The notes under the pieces are model-generated. The model was not told where the DNA came from. It did not search any database and saw only the letters and a list, made by a program, of their open reading frames with translations. A stretch of DNA of 46,819 nucleotides, taken from Candidatus Gracilibacteria bacterium CG12_big_fil_rev_8_21_14_0_65_38_15. Its GTDB lineage: Bacteria; Patescibacteriota; Gracilibacteria; BD1-5; UBA2023. The translations under genes and the position numbers were made by a program. Positions 1-9,972 of the stretch are shown here, in pieces; the stretch's first letter is position 1; every line of letters begins with the position of its first letter. The stretch spans positions 1-46,819 of the forward strand of contig PCUR01000003.1 in the NCBI GenBank assembly GCA_002771035.1, given 5' to 3'.

Positions 1-93
1 GTTTGTCTATAATATCCCTAACTTGTGATATTTTACGAAGTAATTTTTCTACACAACCTGCCTATATTGTACAATTTACATTAACTATATAAC

Positions 94-2055
94 ATGAAAA
101 AACAGAAAAAACAACAAATCGATCTTCTGAAAACACTCAAAAAACTCGAGAATACCAATAAAAAAGATCCGAAAAACAAGAAAGGAACAAACCCTTTTAT
201 TGTCCTTTTTATTATAGCAATTCTTTTATCGGGAGTATATACATTTCTTGCTTCCTGAAATAAAGAAGTGGTAAATACCGATATCGGACTTAATGATATC
301 CAAGCACAGTATGCATCTTGAGTATATTCTGAATTGATTATTCAATGAGACTCTCTTCTTGCGAAGAAAAAAGAACAAAAAACAGAAACAGGATTTAATA
401 ATAAACCGATAACTGTTACACAGATTGATAAAATAATTCTTCCTCCACGCGATGGAATTACTGATCTCGGTTTTAATGACAAAACAAATGCCACAAAAGT
501 GACAATTAAGAATGAATATTGGGGAAAGCTTCTTGCGGATGCTATTCCAAGTATCATTGGTACTATTATCTTTGTTGTGCTTCTCGTATTTCTTTTCGGT
601 CGAATGTCCGGTGGATCCAATGGCCCAATGGCTTTCATAAAGTCCCGGGCTCGTATGTATGACCCAGAAAAGGATGAAAAAGTAACATTTAAAGACGTTG
701 CAGGAGCAGAAGAAGAAAAAGAGGATCTCGAAGAAGTTGTGGATTTCCTCAAGAATCCGAAGAAATACAAAGACCTCGGTGCGAAGATTCCACGCGGAAT
801 TCTTATGGTCGGACCTCCAGGAACCGGTAAAACCCTGCTTGCTCGAGCTGTTGCAGGAGAATCCAATGTTCCATTTTTCTCTATCTCTGGTTCAGAGTTT
901 GTTGAGATGTTCGTCGGAGTCGGGGCTGCTCGTGTTCGTGATTTATTTAAAGAAGCAAAAGAACACGCCCCATCTATTATCTTTATTGATGAAGTTGATG
1001 CTATCGGAAAGAAACGTTCTCCTGGAATCGGTGGAGGACACGATGAACGAGAACAAACTCTCAATCAGATTCTGACGGAAATGGATGGTTTTGATAATGA
1101 GACGAATGTCATAATCCTTGCAGCAACCAATCGTGCTGATGTTCTTGATAAAGCACTTCTTCGACCAGGACGCTTTGATAGAAAGGTTACTATCCGGCTT
1201 CCTCATATGGAAGATCGTGTAAAGATATTTGAAGTACATTCAAAGAATAAACCACTTGATAAAGATGTAGATCTTCGTAAAATTGCTGCTGCAACAGTTT
1301 GATTTTCTGGAGCTGATATAGGAAACCTCCTCAATGAAGCGGCGATTCTCGCAGGACGGGAAAATGTAAAACTCATCACTCATGCTATTCTCCAAAAAGC
1401 TTTTGAAAAGATTGCTATCGGAAGTACTAAAAAATCACATGTACTAACGAGGCGTGAACGTGAAACGACTGCGTACCACGAAGTAGGACATGCTATCGTC
1501 GGAAAGATGCTTCCGAATACCGATCCAGTTTATAAGATATCTATGATTCCACGAGGATCGACCGGCGGAGTAACTTGGTTCCTTCCGGAAAAAGATACTA
1601 CCTATATTAGTAAAGCGAAATTTCTTGATCAGATCGCTATGGGATACGGCGGACGAGTAGCAGAAGAAGTATTCTTCGGAAAGGAAAATATCACAACTGG
1701 AGCTTCAAGCGATATAGAAAATGCAACAGAAATAGCCCGAGCGATGATTATGAAATACGGATTCGACGATGAGCTTGGTCCTGAGAATTTCGCTTCAGCA
1801 ACACTTGAAGGAAATCATCTCGGTGCCGAAGGTGGAGGAAAGATTTTCAGTGAAAAAACACAAGAAAAAATAGATGAGAAAGTTCGTGAGATACTGAAGA
1901 AAGGATATGAAAAAGCAAGAGAAATCATTGTTAAAAACAAAGACCTTCACGAGAAAATTACTCGACATCTCCTCGAAGTAGAAGAACTCACTCAGGATGA
2001 ATTCGATGCATTCTTCGAAGGAATGGAAGGAGTTCCGGTTAAGACTATCGGATAA
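94..2055 (+). CDS. ftsH: ATP-dependent zinc metalloprotease FtsH
   Basis: Membrane-anchored AAA+ protease that unfolds and degrades membrane and regulatory proteins. 653 aa, normal length. Seen in order: a lysine-rich N-terminus, a first membrane segment near residues 40-55, a second near 150-170, the AAA module with Walker A GPPGTGKT near residue 245, Walker [12 protein letters not shown], and the zinc site HEVGH near residue 470. The frame holds UGA codons at 256, 319, 346 and 1300; the one at 1300 supplies the Gly of the conserved GFSGAD motif right after the AAA core, so it is sense. ATG 94 is chosen because the frame is open from there through both membrane segments. No Shine-Dalgarno is seen. 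A strong hairpin terminator follows the stop directly. Family assignment is certain; the start is likely. Confidence 0.97.
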
Positions 2056-2095
2056 ATTTAAAAAATCTCTCATTTCTGAGAGATTTTTTAAATTT
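2054..2095 (+). terminator. Intrinsic terminator of ftsH
   Basis: Perfect 18-bp inverted repeat (2054-2071 with 2078-2095) with a 6-nt loop. The stem top is TCTCTC/GAGAGA and the base is A/T-rich, giving a T-run on both strands. It starts inside the ftsH stop codon and can also serve the convergent small gene ending at 2118. Confidence 0.85.
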
Positions 2096-2117
2096 AGCTC
2101 TATAAAAAAACATTTCT

Positions 2118-2387
2118 TTATCCCATTTCTATTGATAAACAGTCAAATTTATAAGAAACGTTTTCTCTTACTTTTTTCGTAGAATTACCACATGTATTAA
2201 GTACTTGTTGTATCTCCTCCATTTTTGCGTGATACTCATCTGGACTTATATCTCAGCGGATAAATGTGTTATGAACAGCTTCCTTTTCATTAATCAATGT
2301 TTCATAATCCATCTCTCGAAGAGTTCTTTTATAAGTTTCTGTGCAGTGAAACGTACCTCATTTATGAGAAGCTGAATTGATATCCAT
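2118..2387 (-). CDS. Small hypothetical protein
   Basis: 89-aa frame from an ATG at 2385-2387, with two in-frame UGA codons, so it is hidden under the standard code. The product is hydrophilic and mostly helical in character, with a segment rich in E, K and M in the middle (around DEYHAKMEEIQQ) and two cysteines. No signal peptide or membrane segment. It converges on ftsH and lies downstream of the chemoreceptor terminator, so it probably has its own promoter in the AT-rich stretch at 2390-2450. I do not recognise a family. Real-gene status rests on the open frame and ordinary amino acid composition. Confidence 0.55.
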
Positions 2388-2494
2388 ATGAAATATATAT
2401 TACATAAATATGTAAGTTTTATTAGACCATATATAAAATAAAAAGTCAAATTTTAAGAAAAAATAAGGATATGTCCTATTTTGGGAATAAAAAA

Positions 2495-2517
2495 TGCCCG
2501 GGCGAAACGCCAGGGCA
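2495..2517 (-). terminator. Intrinsic terminator of the chemoreceptor gene
   Basis: GC-rich hairpin, stem TGCCCGGGCG against CGCCAGGGCA with a single mismatch and an AAA loop. Read on the minus strand it is followed at once by six T, as expected downstream of the chemoreceptor gene ending at 2577. A T-run on the other side makes it potentially bidirectional. Confidence 0.8.
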
Positions 2518-2576
2518 TAATATTTTTTTTGAAAAACGGACTCCTTTAATTTCCGTATTATATTTAATAATCAAAT

Positions 2577-4628
2577 TTATTTTTTATTGCTTTGTCCATG
2601 TTTTTCGTTCATAACTACATCGGATAAGCGAAATACTTCATCGCTTGCTTCTTCCCATCCATTAATCACGACAATAAGCTTCACTTGGATTTCAGGATGC
2701 TCTGCCCAGTTTCCCGCCTCCATAAGCTGAATCATTTTATGGACATTCGCGTGGACTTCGGCATGAGGCTTCTGGAGGAGTTTGAAGGATGGACAATTAC
2801 CAAATGCCTTTTTACCTTCTCCTTCGAAATACCACTTCCCAAGTCGACAATTGGTATCGTCGACCTGTATATCCACCAAAAGATTAGAGCCGAGCCCATC
2901 TTGGATAACCATATATGCCCTGAATTTATAGAGAATATGATCAATCTTGACGAGAGTAGCAAAAGCAATGTCATTAGCAAACCCGACTTTATGGCTCGTT
3001 TCATGGGCGCTTGCCGAAAACTCAACGAACTTCTTGTTGATATCTTCGATAAGCACTTGAGACGAGGTGACGGTTTGTACCATCGAATCAGAATCCAGGC
3101 GAACTTCTGTAATTCCGTCCGCCATTGACCCGAAACCAGTTCTGATTAAATCTGTGGCACTTTTCGTCTTGTCAGCAAGTTTCCGCACTTCATCAGCAAC
3201 GACTGCAAACCCTCGTCCTTGTTCTCCCGCCCGTGCTGCTTCGATTGCAGCATTGAGCGCGAGGAGGTTGATCTGGTCTGCAATTTCTTGAATCAAGTCC
3301 ACTATCTTGAGCAACTCATCCTTTTGGTTATCCAATCTTGTAACAGATCCTTGAGAATGCGTTGCTTTCATGACAATATCATTGAGCGCGTCACTGATGT
3401 TCTGAAGTGATTCCTTGCTTTGGTCCGCTCCTTCCATGGTTTTCTCGGCTATCTCGACTACATGCGCCAGAACTTGTGTGATGCGAATCAGATCCGCTTG
3501 TTCAAGCTTGAGATTTCCGAGAAGACTTGAGGCACTCCGAGTGTTTATTTTTGTCAGAAATTCGATCTTGTGACCGTCCAAAATGGACTGAACCATAGAC
3601 TGAAGCGACTGATTTACACACTTGAAGATCAGGACAAAATTACCATGAAGTCCCTGAGGGAAGGTGGTACGATTGTACCGACCGTTGTTGAAATTCTGAA
3701 ACGTTGTCTGTATCTCCTTCCATTGTGTTTCGAGTTGATCGAGTGCATCGTTGAGATTCCAAGCAATATCCCCGAATATCCCCGTATGAATAGATGTAAT
3801 GCGGCTACTAAAGTCGCCACATCGTATCCGTTCAGTGATTTCGAGTACTTCACCCATGAGTCGTTTGTGTGGAATATGTTTCTGATATGCCAATATGGAA
3901 TACACTGTCCCGACAAGCGGAAACAACATAGTCCAGAGAGGCACATCCCCGAAAAACAAACCGGCAAGCGTACTAGTGATCATGAGGAGATTGAGAACCA
4001 CCAGCGATGAATCGCTACTGAAGAAACGTGGCAAATTGCTTTGCTTTTGAATCCTATTCTCTTTCACCCCGTAACACTTGACGTCCTGAACATCTTCCTT
4101 TGGAGTAATTGCGAGAACAAAATCCTCGTAGGACATCTTCTTTTCAGAGAGAATCTTTTCGAGGAGCTTTTCCGAAGCTGCCACTCCGCCGGCACGTTCT
4201 GTATCTAGGAGTTGCTTGTAGAGAGGAATGATGATTTTGATAGCTTCCGCAGATGGTTTGCGCCGAACCGAGAGGTATCCGATATGGTTCCCTTGCTCAT
4301 CGTACGCAGGTGTCACATTGGCAAAAACCCAATAATGACTCCCATCCTTGGCGAGATTTATGACATAGGCAAATATTTCTTTCTTTTCTGCAATTGTCTT
4401 CCAGAGAAGCTTAAAAATCACCTTTGGCATATCTGGATGACGGATGACATTGTGAGGAGCTCCGAGAAGCTCTTTTTCCGTGTATCCAGACATCTCTATG
4501 AAGATCCGGTTTCCGTAAGTGATTTTGCCACGGAGATCAGTCTTTGAAACAACAAAATCATTCTGATGTAGGATATTCTCCTGTCCAGTTGGATTGATTT
4601 GACCACGACTACCTATTTGTTTTTGCAT
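2577..4628 (-). CDS. PAS-containing methyl-accepting chemotaxis protein with C-terminal CZB domain
   Basis: Chemoreceptor, 683 aa. Order of parts: Aer-like PAS domain at about residues 25-130 ([18 protein letters not shown]), two close membrane segments near 210-255, a HAMP-like stretch near 260-320, the cytoplasmic signalling hairpin with the conserved tip [20 protein letters not shown] near 445-470, and a chemoreceptor zinc-binding (CZB) domain from about 560 with [13 protein letters not shown] and spaced histidines. No periplasmic sensor loop of any size, so sensing is probably intracellular (redox or energy through PAS, zinc or oxidant through CZB; inference). It has a real Shine-Dalgarno, AAGGAG about 9 nt before ATG, rare in this window. 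No UGA-Gly codon occurs and GC looks higher than in its neighbours. No cheA, cheW or flagellar gene is in the window. Possible transfer from a proteobacterium. Confidence 0.95.
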   Translation of the reverse strand: MQKQIGSRGQINPTGQENILHQNDFVVSKTDLRGKITYGNRIFIEMSGYTEKELLGAPHNVIRHPDMPKVIFKLLWKTIAEKKEIFAYVINLAKDGSHYWVFANVTPAYDEQGNHIGYLSVRRKPSAEAIKIIIPLYKQLLDTERAGGVAASEKLLEKILSEKKMSYEDFVLAITPKEDVQDVKCYGVKENRIQKQSNLPRFFSSDSSLVVLNLLMITSTLAGLFFGDVPLWTMLFPLVGTVYSILAYQKHIPHKRLMGEVLEITERIRCGDFSSRITSIHTGIFGDIAWNLNDALDQLETQWKEIQTTFQNFNNGRYNRTTFPQGLHGNFVLIFKCVNQSLQSMVQSILDGHKIEFLTKINTRSASSLLGNLKLEQADLIRITQVLAHVVEIAEKTMEGADQSKESLQNISDALNDIVMKATHSQGSVTRLDNQKDELLKIVDLIQEIADQINLLALNAAIEAARAGEQGRGFAVVADEVRKLADKTKSATDLIRTGFGSMADGITEVRLDSDSMVQTVTSSQVLIEDINKKFVEFSASAHETSHKVGFANDIAFATLVKIDHILYKFRAYMVIQDGLGSNLLVDIQVDDTNCRLGKWYFEGEGKKAFGNCPSFKLLQKPHAEVHANVHKMIQLMEAGNWAEHPEIQVKLIVVINGWEEASDEVFRLSDVVMNEKHGQSNKK

Positions 4629-4796
4629 AGCATTACTCTCCTTTTGTTTTTGTATATATGAATGTTAATGATCTGATGTATTGAGAAATAAGCATTAGTA
4701 TATCTCAATAAGCACGTGTATTTATACGAGAAAAATATTGTCCGTCAATAATAATGTCAAAAATTGATTGACAAATCATTAATTTATTCATTTTTA

Positions 4797-4828
4797 AAAA
4801 AACTCCCAAATAATTATCGGGAGTTTTT
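4797..4828 (-). terminator. Intrinsic terminator of the ankyrin gene
   Basis: Inverted repeat AAAAACTCCC/GGGAGTTTTT with an 11-nt loop. On the minus strand it is followed by a T-run, fitting the end of the ankyrin-repeat gene at 4869. Confidence 0.75.
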
Positions 4829-4868
4829 CTCTCTATTTCGTATATTTATACGTGCAAACATATCTTGC

Positions 4869-5735
4869 TTAGGAAGCAAGAAAACGAAAAATAGAGAATG
4901 AACCTTGGTTTTCCTGAATTTTTTTCAAAATAAGCTTCTTGATTTCCGGAGTTTTCGCAAGTTCTAGTGCTTTTTTTCATTGATTGTTTACGGATAATTC
5001 CAAACAAGGATTCAAAAGAAGAAGTTGTGTTATTTCAGAATATCATTTTTCTGATGCCCATATCAAAGCAGTAAAACCATTTCTATCTGTTTCATTTACG
5101 AGAATTTCTGGACGATTCAAGAGAAGTTGTACTAATTGAAAATTATTCTTTGATGTAGCCCATATCAAAGCTGTATTATTCTTGTTATCTGTTTCATTTA
5201 CGAGAATTTCTGGACGATTCAAAAGGATTTGTGTTATCTCGGTATGGTTATGTCATGCTGCTAATATCAAAGCGGTTTGTCCATATTTATCTTTCTCATT
5301 TACGAGAATATTATTGTGAGCCAGAAGAAGTTTCATAATTGAAGTGTTTTCGTATTTTGCTGCCCACATTAAGGCAGTTTGTCCATGTTTATCTTTCTCA
5401 TTTACGAGAATTTCTGGATGACTCAAGAGAAGTTGTACTATTTCAATATTATTATTCCAAACTGCTAAAATAAGTAAGGTTTGTCCATATTTGTTTTTCA
5501 TATTTATATCTTGTGATTCTTCTATATCTCATCCAAATCAAATAATATTTGGATTTCAAGATTTTCTACAGGCTTGTACGATAATTTCAACTCCTTTTTC
5601 TATTTCTTCTCTCGTATTCGCAAGAATATCTCCTACATTTTCTTGAGTTTCTGTAACAGTTTTGATTATTTTTTTCCTATTTGGGATCTTTGAAGGAAGT
5701 TTTGTAGATGTTGATAAAAGTTGTTCCGCTGACAT
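4869..5735 (-). CDS. Ankyrin-repeat protein
   Basis: 288 aa with several UGA codons, for example at 5253 and 5556. The first 90 residues are polar and helical without a signal peptide. From about residue 80 follow five clear ankyrin repeats of 34-36 residues and a partial cap; repeat cores read YGQTLLILA, HGQTALMWAA, YGQTALILAA, NNTALIWA and GFTALIWA, each followed by a helix such as IVQLLL. Units end in near-identical LVNEK/LVNET segments, and the DNA of these parts is nearly identical, implying recent unit duplication. Ankyrins bind proteins; the partner is unknown. ATG 5735 was chosen because in-frame upstream Mets at 5810 and 5780 lie in or before probable promoter sequence. It lies 92 nt downstream of the FISUMP-domain gene on the same strand. 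Confidence 0.85.
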
Positions 5736-5827
5736 ATAATGAAGGTATAAGAATACTGAGTATTGCCTTGATTGTATCATAATCTGAGAAAAAGACAAAC
5801 ATTTTGCCACATAAAAATACTTTGTAT

Positions 5828-6805
5828 TTAATCTTTCTTTTTAAGGCAACGTACAAGAAATAAATGTCTCGGATCAGTATTATTAAGTGGTTCAATTTTT
5901 AAATCACTAACAGTTACATAGTAACCAAAATCTGAAGTATGAGTTGATGTCCAATAATATCCTTTTTTTCATTGTTTTCTATATAAGCCGGCAGAACCAT
6001 GTTGATAACCCGAAAGCTTCAATCCAAGAGTCTCTCGGACAGAGATATCAAATTGAATTTTTTCATCAAAACTAATATTCGGACTAATCGAATGAATAAC
6101 ACTTTGCCAATGTTCATTACTTAAAAGTATTTTTCCTGCTTTCTCTGTTTCACGAATAGCGGCATTTTGTGTGAAATATTGATCTCCTTTAAAATCTCCG
6201 TCAAGAAGTTCCGTTACATCTCATTCGGGATTTATTTTAATATGAGCTCCATTCTGGAGAATAGATTCTCTCCATCCCTCAGAATTTATGCGAAAATCTT
6301 CAGATTCAATATCTTCCACATTTATTTCCTGGGATTGGACGAGTGAACTCTGAACAGATGCAAGTATCTTATCTCATTCCTGTTCAATGAATTGAACAAT
6401 CGATATATTACTTACAGGAATTTCTAGATTCATTGCAAATATTTCTGATATACAATTAACAACACCTTTAACTAAATCAGCATTCTTCGTATTTTTTTGA
6501 ATATTGGAAATATCTTTGGAAGTAAATTTTCTTCCACTAGAATTATTCTGAATATTTCCATGATTCTTATCAGTTGCCACATACACTTCCTCCGATTGAA
6601 GTACCCTTTTCCCTTCCTGTTCGATAAAATTCCTAGAGACTTTATCGTCTATAGGAATAGAGAGAGCTGAACACGCGACCGATATGCAGCGGACAACAAT
6701 TTCTACACGAGAAGCATCGCCGAGATTTTCTCGGATATTATTTTTTTCAGGTATGAGTTCTTTCATAGACTTGAGATATACTATCAATTGAGTAATCTTT
6801 CGCAT
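5828..6805 (-). CDS. FISUMP-domain protein with duplicated N-terminal unit
   Basis: 325 aa once UGA at 6374 is read as Gly. The C-terminal half (about residues 190-320) matches the Fibrobacter succinogenes major paralogous domain: an early AIRETEKAGK segment, then LGLKLSGYQHGSAGLYR, then GYYWTSTHTSDFGYYV and the terminal HLFLVRCLKK. The N-terminal half holds two diverged copies of a roughly 40-residue unit: one with CISVACSALSIPIDD and FIEQEGKRVLQS, the other with CISEIFAMNLEIPVSN and FIEQEGDKILAS. No signal peptide is visible, so it may stay in the cytoplasm, unusual for a domain often found on exported proteins. FISUMP function is not established. A good promoter lies directly upstream. Confidence 0.8.
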
Positions 6806-6825
6806 TACTAAATAAGTATTTTGTA

Positions 6826-6853
6826 TTTATAAGTATATACAATAATAAGTCAA
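6826..6853 (-). promoter_or_regulatory. Promoter of the FISUMP-domain gene
   Basis: On the minus strand TTGACT (6848-6853), 16-nt spacer, TATAAA (6826-6831). The -10 box ends about 20 nt before the ATG at 6805, so the 5' leader is very short. Confidence 0.65.
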
Positions 6854-6914
6854 TATTTTTTTATTAAAAAATCCCCATTGTAAAGCTATTTTGAAAAAAA
6901 TCACATAAATTCTT

Positions 6915-6942
6915 TTGACAATATATAGTATTTGAATATACC
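6915..6942 (+). promoter_or_regulatory. Promoter of nrdA
   Basis: TTGACA (6915-6920), 16-nt spacer, TATACC (6937-6942). The predicted start, near 6949, gives a leader of about 100 nt before the nrdA ATG. The -35 box and spacer overlap the first NrdR-like box. Confidence 0.6.
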
Positions 6943-6964
6943 TCTTTAGCACTATATGTAGTTT
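6917..6964 (+). promoter_or_regulatory. Pair of NrdR-like operator boxes
   Basis: Two 16-bp boxes, GACAATATATAGTATT (6917-6932) and GCACTATATGTAGTTT (6949-6964). Both resemble the NrdR consensus (ACAC-W-ATATAT-W-GTGT type). Their start-to-start distance is 32 bp, three helical turns, the spacing known for NrdR pairs. Box 1 covers the promoter spacer and box 2 the predicted start site, a layout for repression by dATP-bound NrdR. nrdR itself is not in the window. Confidence 0.65.
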
Positions 6965-7046
6965 TTGTTCTATTGTAAAAAATACACCGAAACAATCCCG
7001 TTTTTCCCTTTAAATTCCTCTTACTTTCATAATATTCTATATTGAT

Positions 7047-9662
7047 ATGACTACTATACAGATTCGAAAACGTAATGGAGAACTTATTGATTTTGACAGA
7101 AGCCGTATAGAAAAAGCGATTGATCTCGCAGCAAATGAGATTGGAGAAATCGATCGTTCTTTCGTAACGGTTATCACGGATTTTATCATAAAAGATATAG
7201 AACATGTATTCGGGGAGATTTTCGTGAATCGAATACCGGGAGTTGAAGATATTCAAGATATCGTGGAGCAGAATCTTATGAAATTCCATAAATACGATGT
7301 TGCAAAACAGTATATCATCTACCGATCGAAACGTGCCGATGAACGAACTGAGAAAAAAGAGGAGCTCATTAAGCAATTTGAGGAAAATGCAATGAAGGTA
7401 ACGAAATCTAATGGAAAAAAAGAATATTTCGATATTGATAAACTCAAAGCGGTTTTCGACCGTGCAGCGAAGGGACACGAGGATAAATGTTCTTTCGATG
7501 ACCTTATGGAAGCTTTTAAGAAAAATCTCGTGGAAGATATCAAGACTTCCGATATTAATAAGCTCCTTACCAAGACGTGTATCGATCTCGTTTCTGTCGA
7601 GAATATCACTTGGGAAAAAGTGGCTGCTCAGATTTTTCTCGGAAATGTCTATAAGCAGGCAATTAAGAACCGAAAGATAAAACTCGCGGATATCTATACT
7701 CCTGCTTCTTATAAAGCACTTTTCGACGAATATATAAAAAACGGACTTTACTATAAGGATTTCTACAAATATTACAGTGAAGCGGACATTCTTGAAGCAG
7801 GAAAACATTTGAATAAAAATACGGATGAAACATACGGATATACGACCGTTCTTTCTCTGAATAAACGATATCTCTGTAATCCGAATAAAGTAGTAAAAGA
7901 ACTTCCACAGGAAATGTATATGTCGGTAGCACTTTTTCTTGCTATTCCTGAACCCGCAGAAACTCGTCTCGCATTCGCTCTCAAAGCATATGAAATGTGT
8001 TCGACTCAAAAAATATCCCTTCCGACTCCGACACTCATTAATGCTCGAACAAATTATAATCAGCTTTCCAGTTGTTTCAAAATCAATATCGATGACGATC
8101 TCCGTGGAATCTATCATGGAATCGAAAATATGGCGCAGATTTCCAAGTACGGTGGAGGAATCGGAGTGTATCTCGGAAATATTCGTTCTCGCGGAGGGAT
8201 GATTCGTGGAATCGAAGGAGTTTCCGGTGGAGTGAATCCTTGGATTAAAGTTGTCAATGACACGGCTATTGCAGTAAATCAGCTCGGGGCTCGACTTGGA
8301 TCTATCTCTGTAACGCTCGATGTATGGCATCGTGATATTTATGATTTCCTCGATCTCCAGACGGAGACAGGAGATATTCGTTCTAAGGCATTTGACGTAT
8401 TTCCAGCGATTTCTGTTCCGGATCTCTTTATGCGACGCGTGAAAGAAGATGGAGATTGGACACTTTTTGATCCAAACGAAGTAGAACGAATAACAGGAAA
8501 GAGACTCCAAGATAATTATAGTACTGAATTCGAAGCACTGTATATGGAATTTGAAGCGGACGACCGATTGAAACTCAAGATGAAGGTAAAAGCGAAAGAT
8601 CTTTTCAAAAAATTCCTCAAAACTACCGTTGAGACAGGAATGCCATACGTATTCTATCGAGACACTGTGAATAAACTCAATCCGAACAAGCACGCTGGAA
8701 TGGTATATTCTAGCCAGCTTTGTACCGAAATATGCCAAAACACTGCTCCAGCTAAGTTCATCGAAGAAACTATCGAGGGCGGGAAAATCATCCTCCGATA
8801 TGAACCAGGGGATTTGGTTGTGTGTAATCTCGCTTCTATCAACGTGGCAAAAGTATTTGATCAAGAAACGATGAAAGAAGCATTTCCTGTCGTTATGCGA
8901 ATCCTCGATAATGTCATTACTCTCAACTATTATCCTATCAAAGAAGCGGAATACACGGCTATGAAGTACCGTTCTGTCGGACTCGGGTACCTCGGACTCG
9001 CCGAATATCTCGCAACCCACGGAATGGCGTACGATTCTCCAGAAGCCCGTGCTCATGTGAATGACCTCTTCGAACAGTACGCATATTACACCTACGAAGC
9101 TTCTATCGGTCTTGCAAAAGAACGCGGAACCTACGGAGTGTACAAAGGTTCGGAATACGACAAAGGAATCCTTCTCGGTCATGACAAGGAATGGTTCGTC
9201 AAGGAGAAGAAAATGGGACAGAAATGGGCGGAACTCTTCGATGCCATGAAAGCACATGGAGTTCGATTTGCATACCACACCGCTCCTGCACCGAATACTT
9301 CCACTGCCGGTATCGTCGGAACAACAGCAGCACTTCTTCCTATCTACAAGAAGTACTTCGTCGAGACCAATCTCTCTGCTCCGACCGTTCGTGTCGCTCC
9401 GAAACTCGCACCTGAGAACTTCTGGCTTTACAAAGAGTACATCAATATGGATATGAATGACGTCATAGATATGATGTCCGTCATCTACCAATGGGTGGAC
9501 CAGTCCATCAGTTTCGAGTGGATGATCGACCCAGCCAAAGTTTCGCCAGCCGAACTCTACGGATACTACGTGAAATCCTGGGAACAAGGAATCAAGACAG
9601 TTTACTACGTTCGATCATTGTCAGGAGAAGTTGGAGAGGCTTGTGTAAGTTGTTCGGGTTAG
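7047..9662 (+). CDS. nrdA: Ribonucleoside-diphosphate reductase, alpha subunit
   Basis: Catalytic subunit of class I ribonucleotide reductase, 871 aa, no UGA codon. Residues about 1-95 form an ATP-cone (IRKRNGELIDFDRSRIEKAI) and about 112-195 a second one (KVTKSNGKKEYFDIDKLKAVF), so there are two allosteric cones in tandem. The barrel follows: LPTPTLINARTNYNQLSSCF carries the first redox cysteine, and QLCTEI carries the radical cysteine and the catalytic Glu. The C-terminus ends in CVSC, the shuttle cysteines. In the QLCTE motif the position that is Asn in E. coli (NLCLE) is Gln here. nrdB lies 2.6 kb downstream after three other genes. ATG 7047 begins right at the ATP-cone. Expression is probably set by the NrdR-like boxes upstream. 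Confidence 0.97.
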   Translation: MTTIQIRKRNGELIDFDRSRIEKAIDLAANEIGEIDRSFVTVITDFIIKDIEHVFGEIFVNRIPGVEDIQDIVEQNLMKFHKYDVAKQYIIYRSKRADERTEKKEELIKQFEENAMKVTKSNGKKEYFDIDKLKAVFDRAAKGHEDKCSFDDLMEAFKKNLVEDIKTSDINKLLTKTCIDLVSVENITWEKVAAQIFLGNVYKQAIKNRKIKLADIYTPASYKALFDEYIKNGLYYKDFYKYYSEADILEAGKHLNKNTDETYGYTTVLSLNKRYLCNPNKVVKELPQEMYMSVALFLAIPEPAETRLAFALKAYEMCSTQKISLPTPTLINARTNYNQLSSCFKINIDDDLRGIYHGIENMAQISKYGGGIGVYLGNIRSRGGMIRGIEGVSGGVNPWIKVVNDTAIAVNQLGARLGSISVTLDVWHRDIYDFLDLQTETGDIRSKAFDVFPAISVPDLFMRRVKEDGDWTLFDPNEVERITGKRLQDNYSTEFEALYMEFEADDRLKLKMKVKAKDLFKKFLKTTVETGMPYVFYRDTVNKLNPNKHAGMVYSSQLCTEICQNTAPAKFIEETIEGGKIILRYEPGDLVVCNLASINVAKVFDQETMKEAFPVVMRILDNVITLNYYPIKEAEYTAMKYRSVGLGYLGLAEYLATHGMAYDSPEARAHVNDLFEQYAYYTYEASIGLAKERGTYGVYKGSEYDKGILLGHDKEWFVKEKKMGQKWAELFDAMKAHGVRFAYHTAPAPNTSTAGIVGTTAALLPIYKKYFVETNLSAPTVRVAPKLAPENFWLYKEYINMDMNDVIDMMSVIYQWVDQSISFEWMIDPAKVSPAELYGYYVKSWEQGIKTVYYVRSLSGEVGEACVSCSG

Positions 9663-9668
9663 AATCTC

Positions 9669-9790
9669 TGCAAAACGCGAACTTTGCGTTCAAATCTTCC
9701 GTTCCTCGTTCTCCGTACAGTCGTACGGTTCACTACGGTACTCGATTTTCACGACAAATTTCATTATTTTTCAGGAGATTCTAAGATTCA
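9669..9790. repeat. Dispersed intergenic repeat, copy 1
   Basis: Starts just after the nrdA stop and shares long stretches with 40432-40550: GCGAACTTTG, a TTCCTCGTTCTC block, an AGTCGTAC block, TTTTCAC and then ACAAATTTCAT followed by TTTTTCAG. The two copies differ by substitutions and small indels, which indicates an old non-coding repeat family. Both copies follow the stop codon of a plus-strand gene. Confidence 0.7.
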
Positions 9791-9792
9791 CA

Positions 9793-9890
9793 AAATGACA
9801 GGTTCCTTGTCATTGCGATACTCTCAAGGGGTACCCCGGGTACGAAGCAATCCAGATAAAAATAACCGTCATTCCAGAATTTTCTGAAGT
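9793..9890. repeat. Palindromic REP-like intergenic repeat
   Basis: Contains TGACAGGTTCCTTGTCA, an ATTGC...GCAAT pair enclosing the perfect palindrome GGGGTACCCC, the tail CGAAGCAATCCAGA, and then CGTCATTCCAGAATTTTCTG. It resembles the GTCATTGCGA...GAAGCAATCC type of palindromic element found between genes in many bacteria. With the preceding copy it fills the 310-nt gap between nrdA and the CYTH gene. No coding frame is convincing here. Confidence 0.55.
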
Positions 9891-9972
9891 TTAAATTCTT
9901 TGAAAACTATCGAATTCGATTCAGAAAATATGCGGAATCTTCCTTGTATGAAGAACTTCTTAATCTTTCCTT

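Noticed and set aside
6864-9587. A 907-codon open frame on the minus strand
   Set aside because: It is antisense to the clearly recognisable nrdA and has a low-complexity Ile/Phe/Arg/Ser composition typical of a shadow frame in AT-rich coding DNA.
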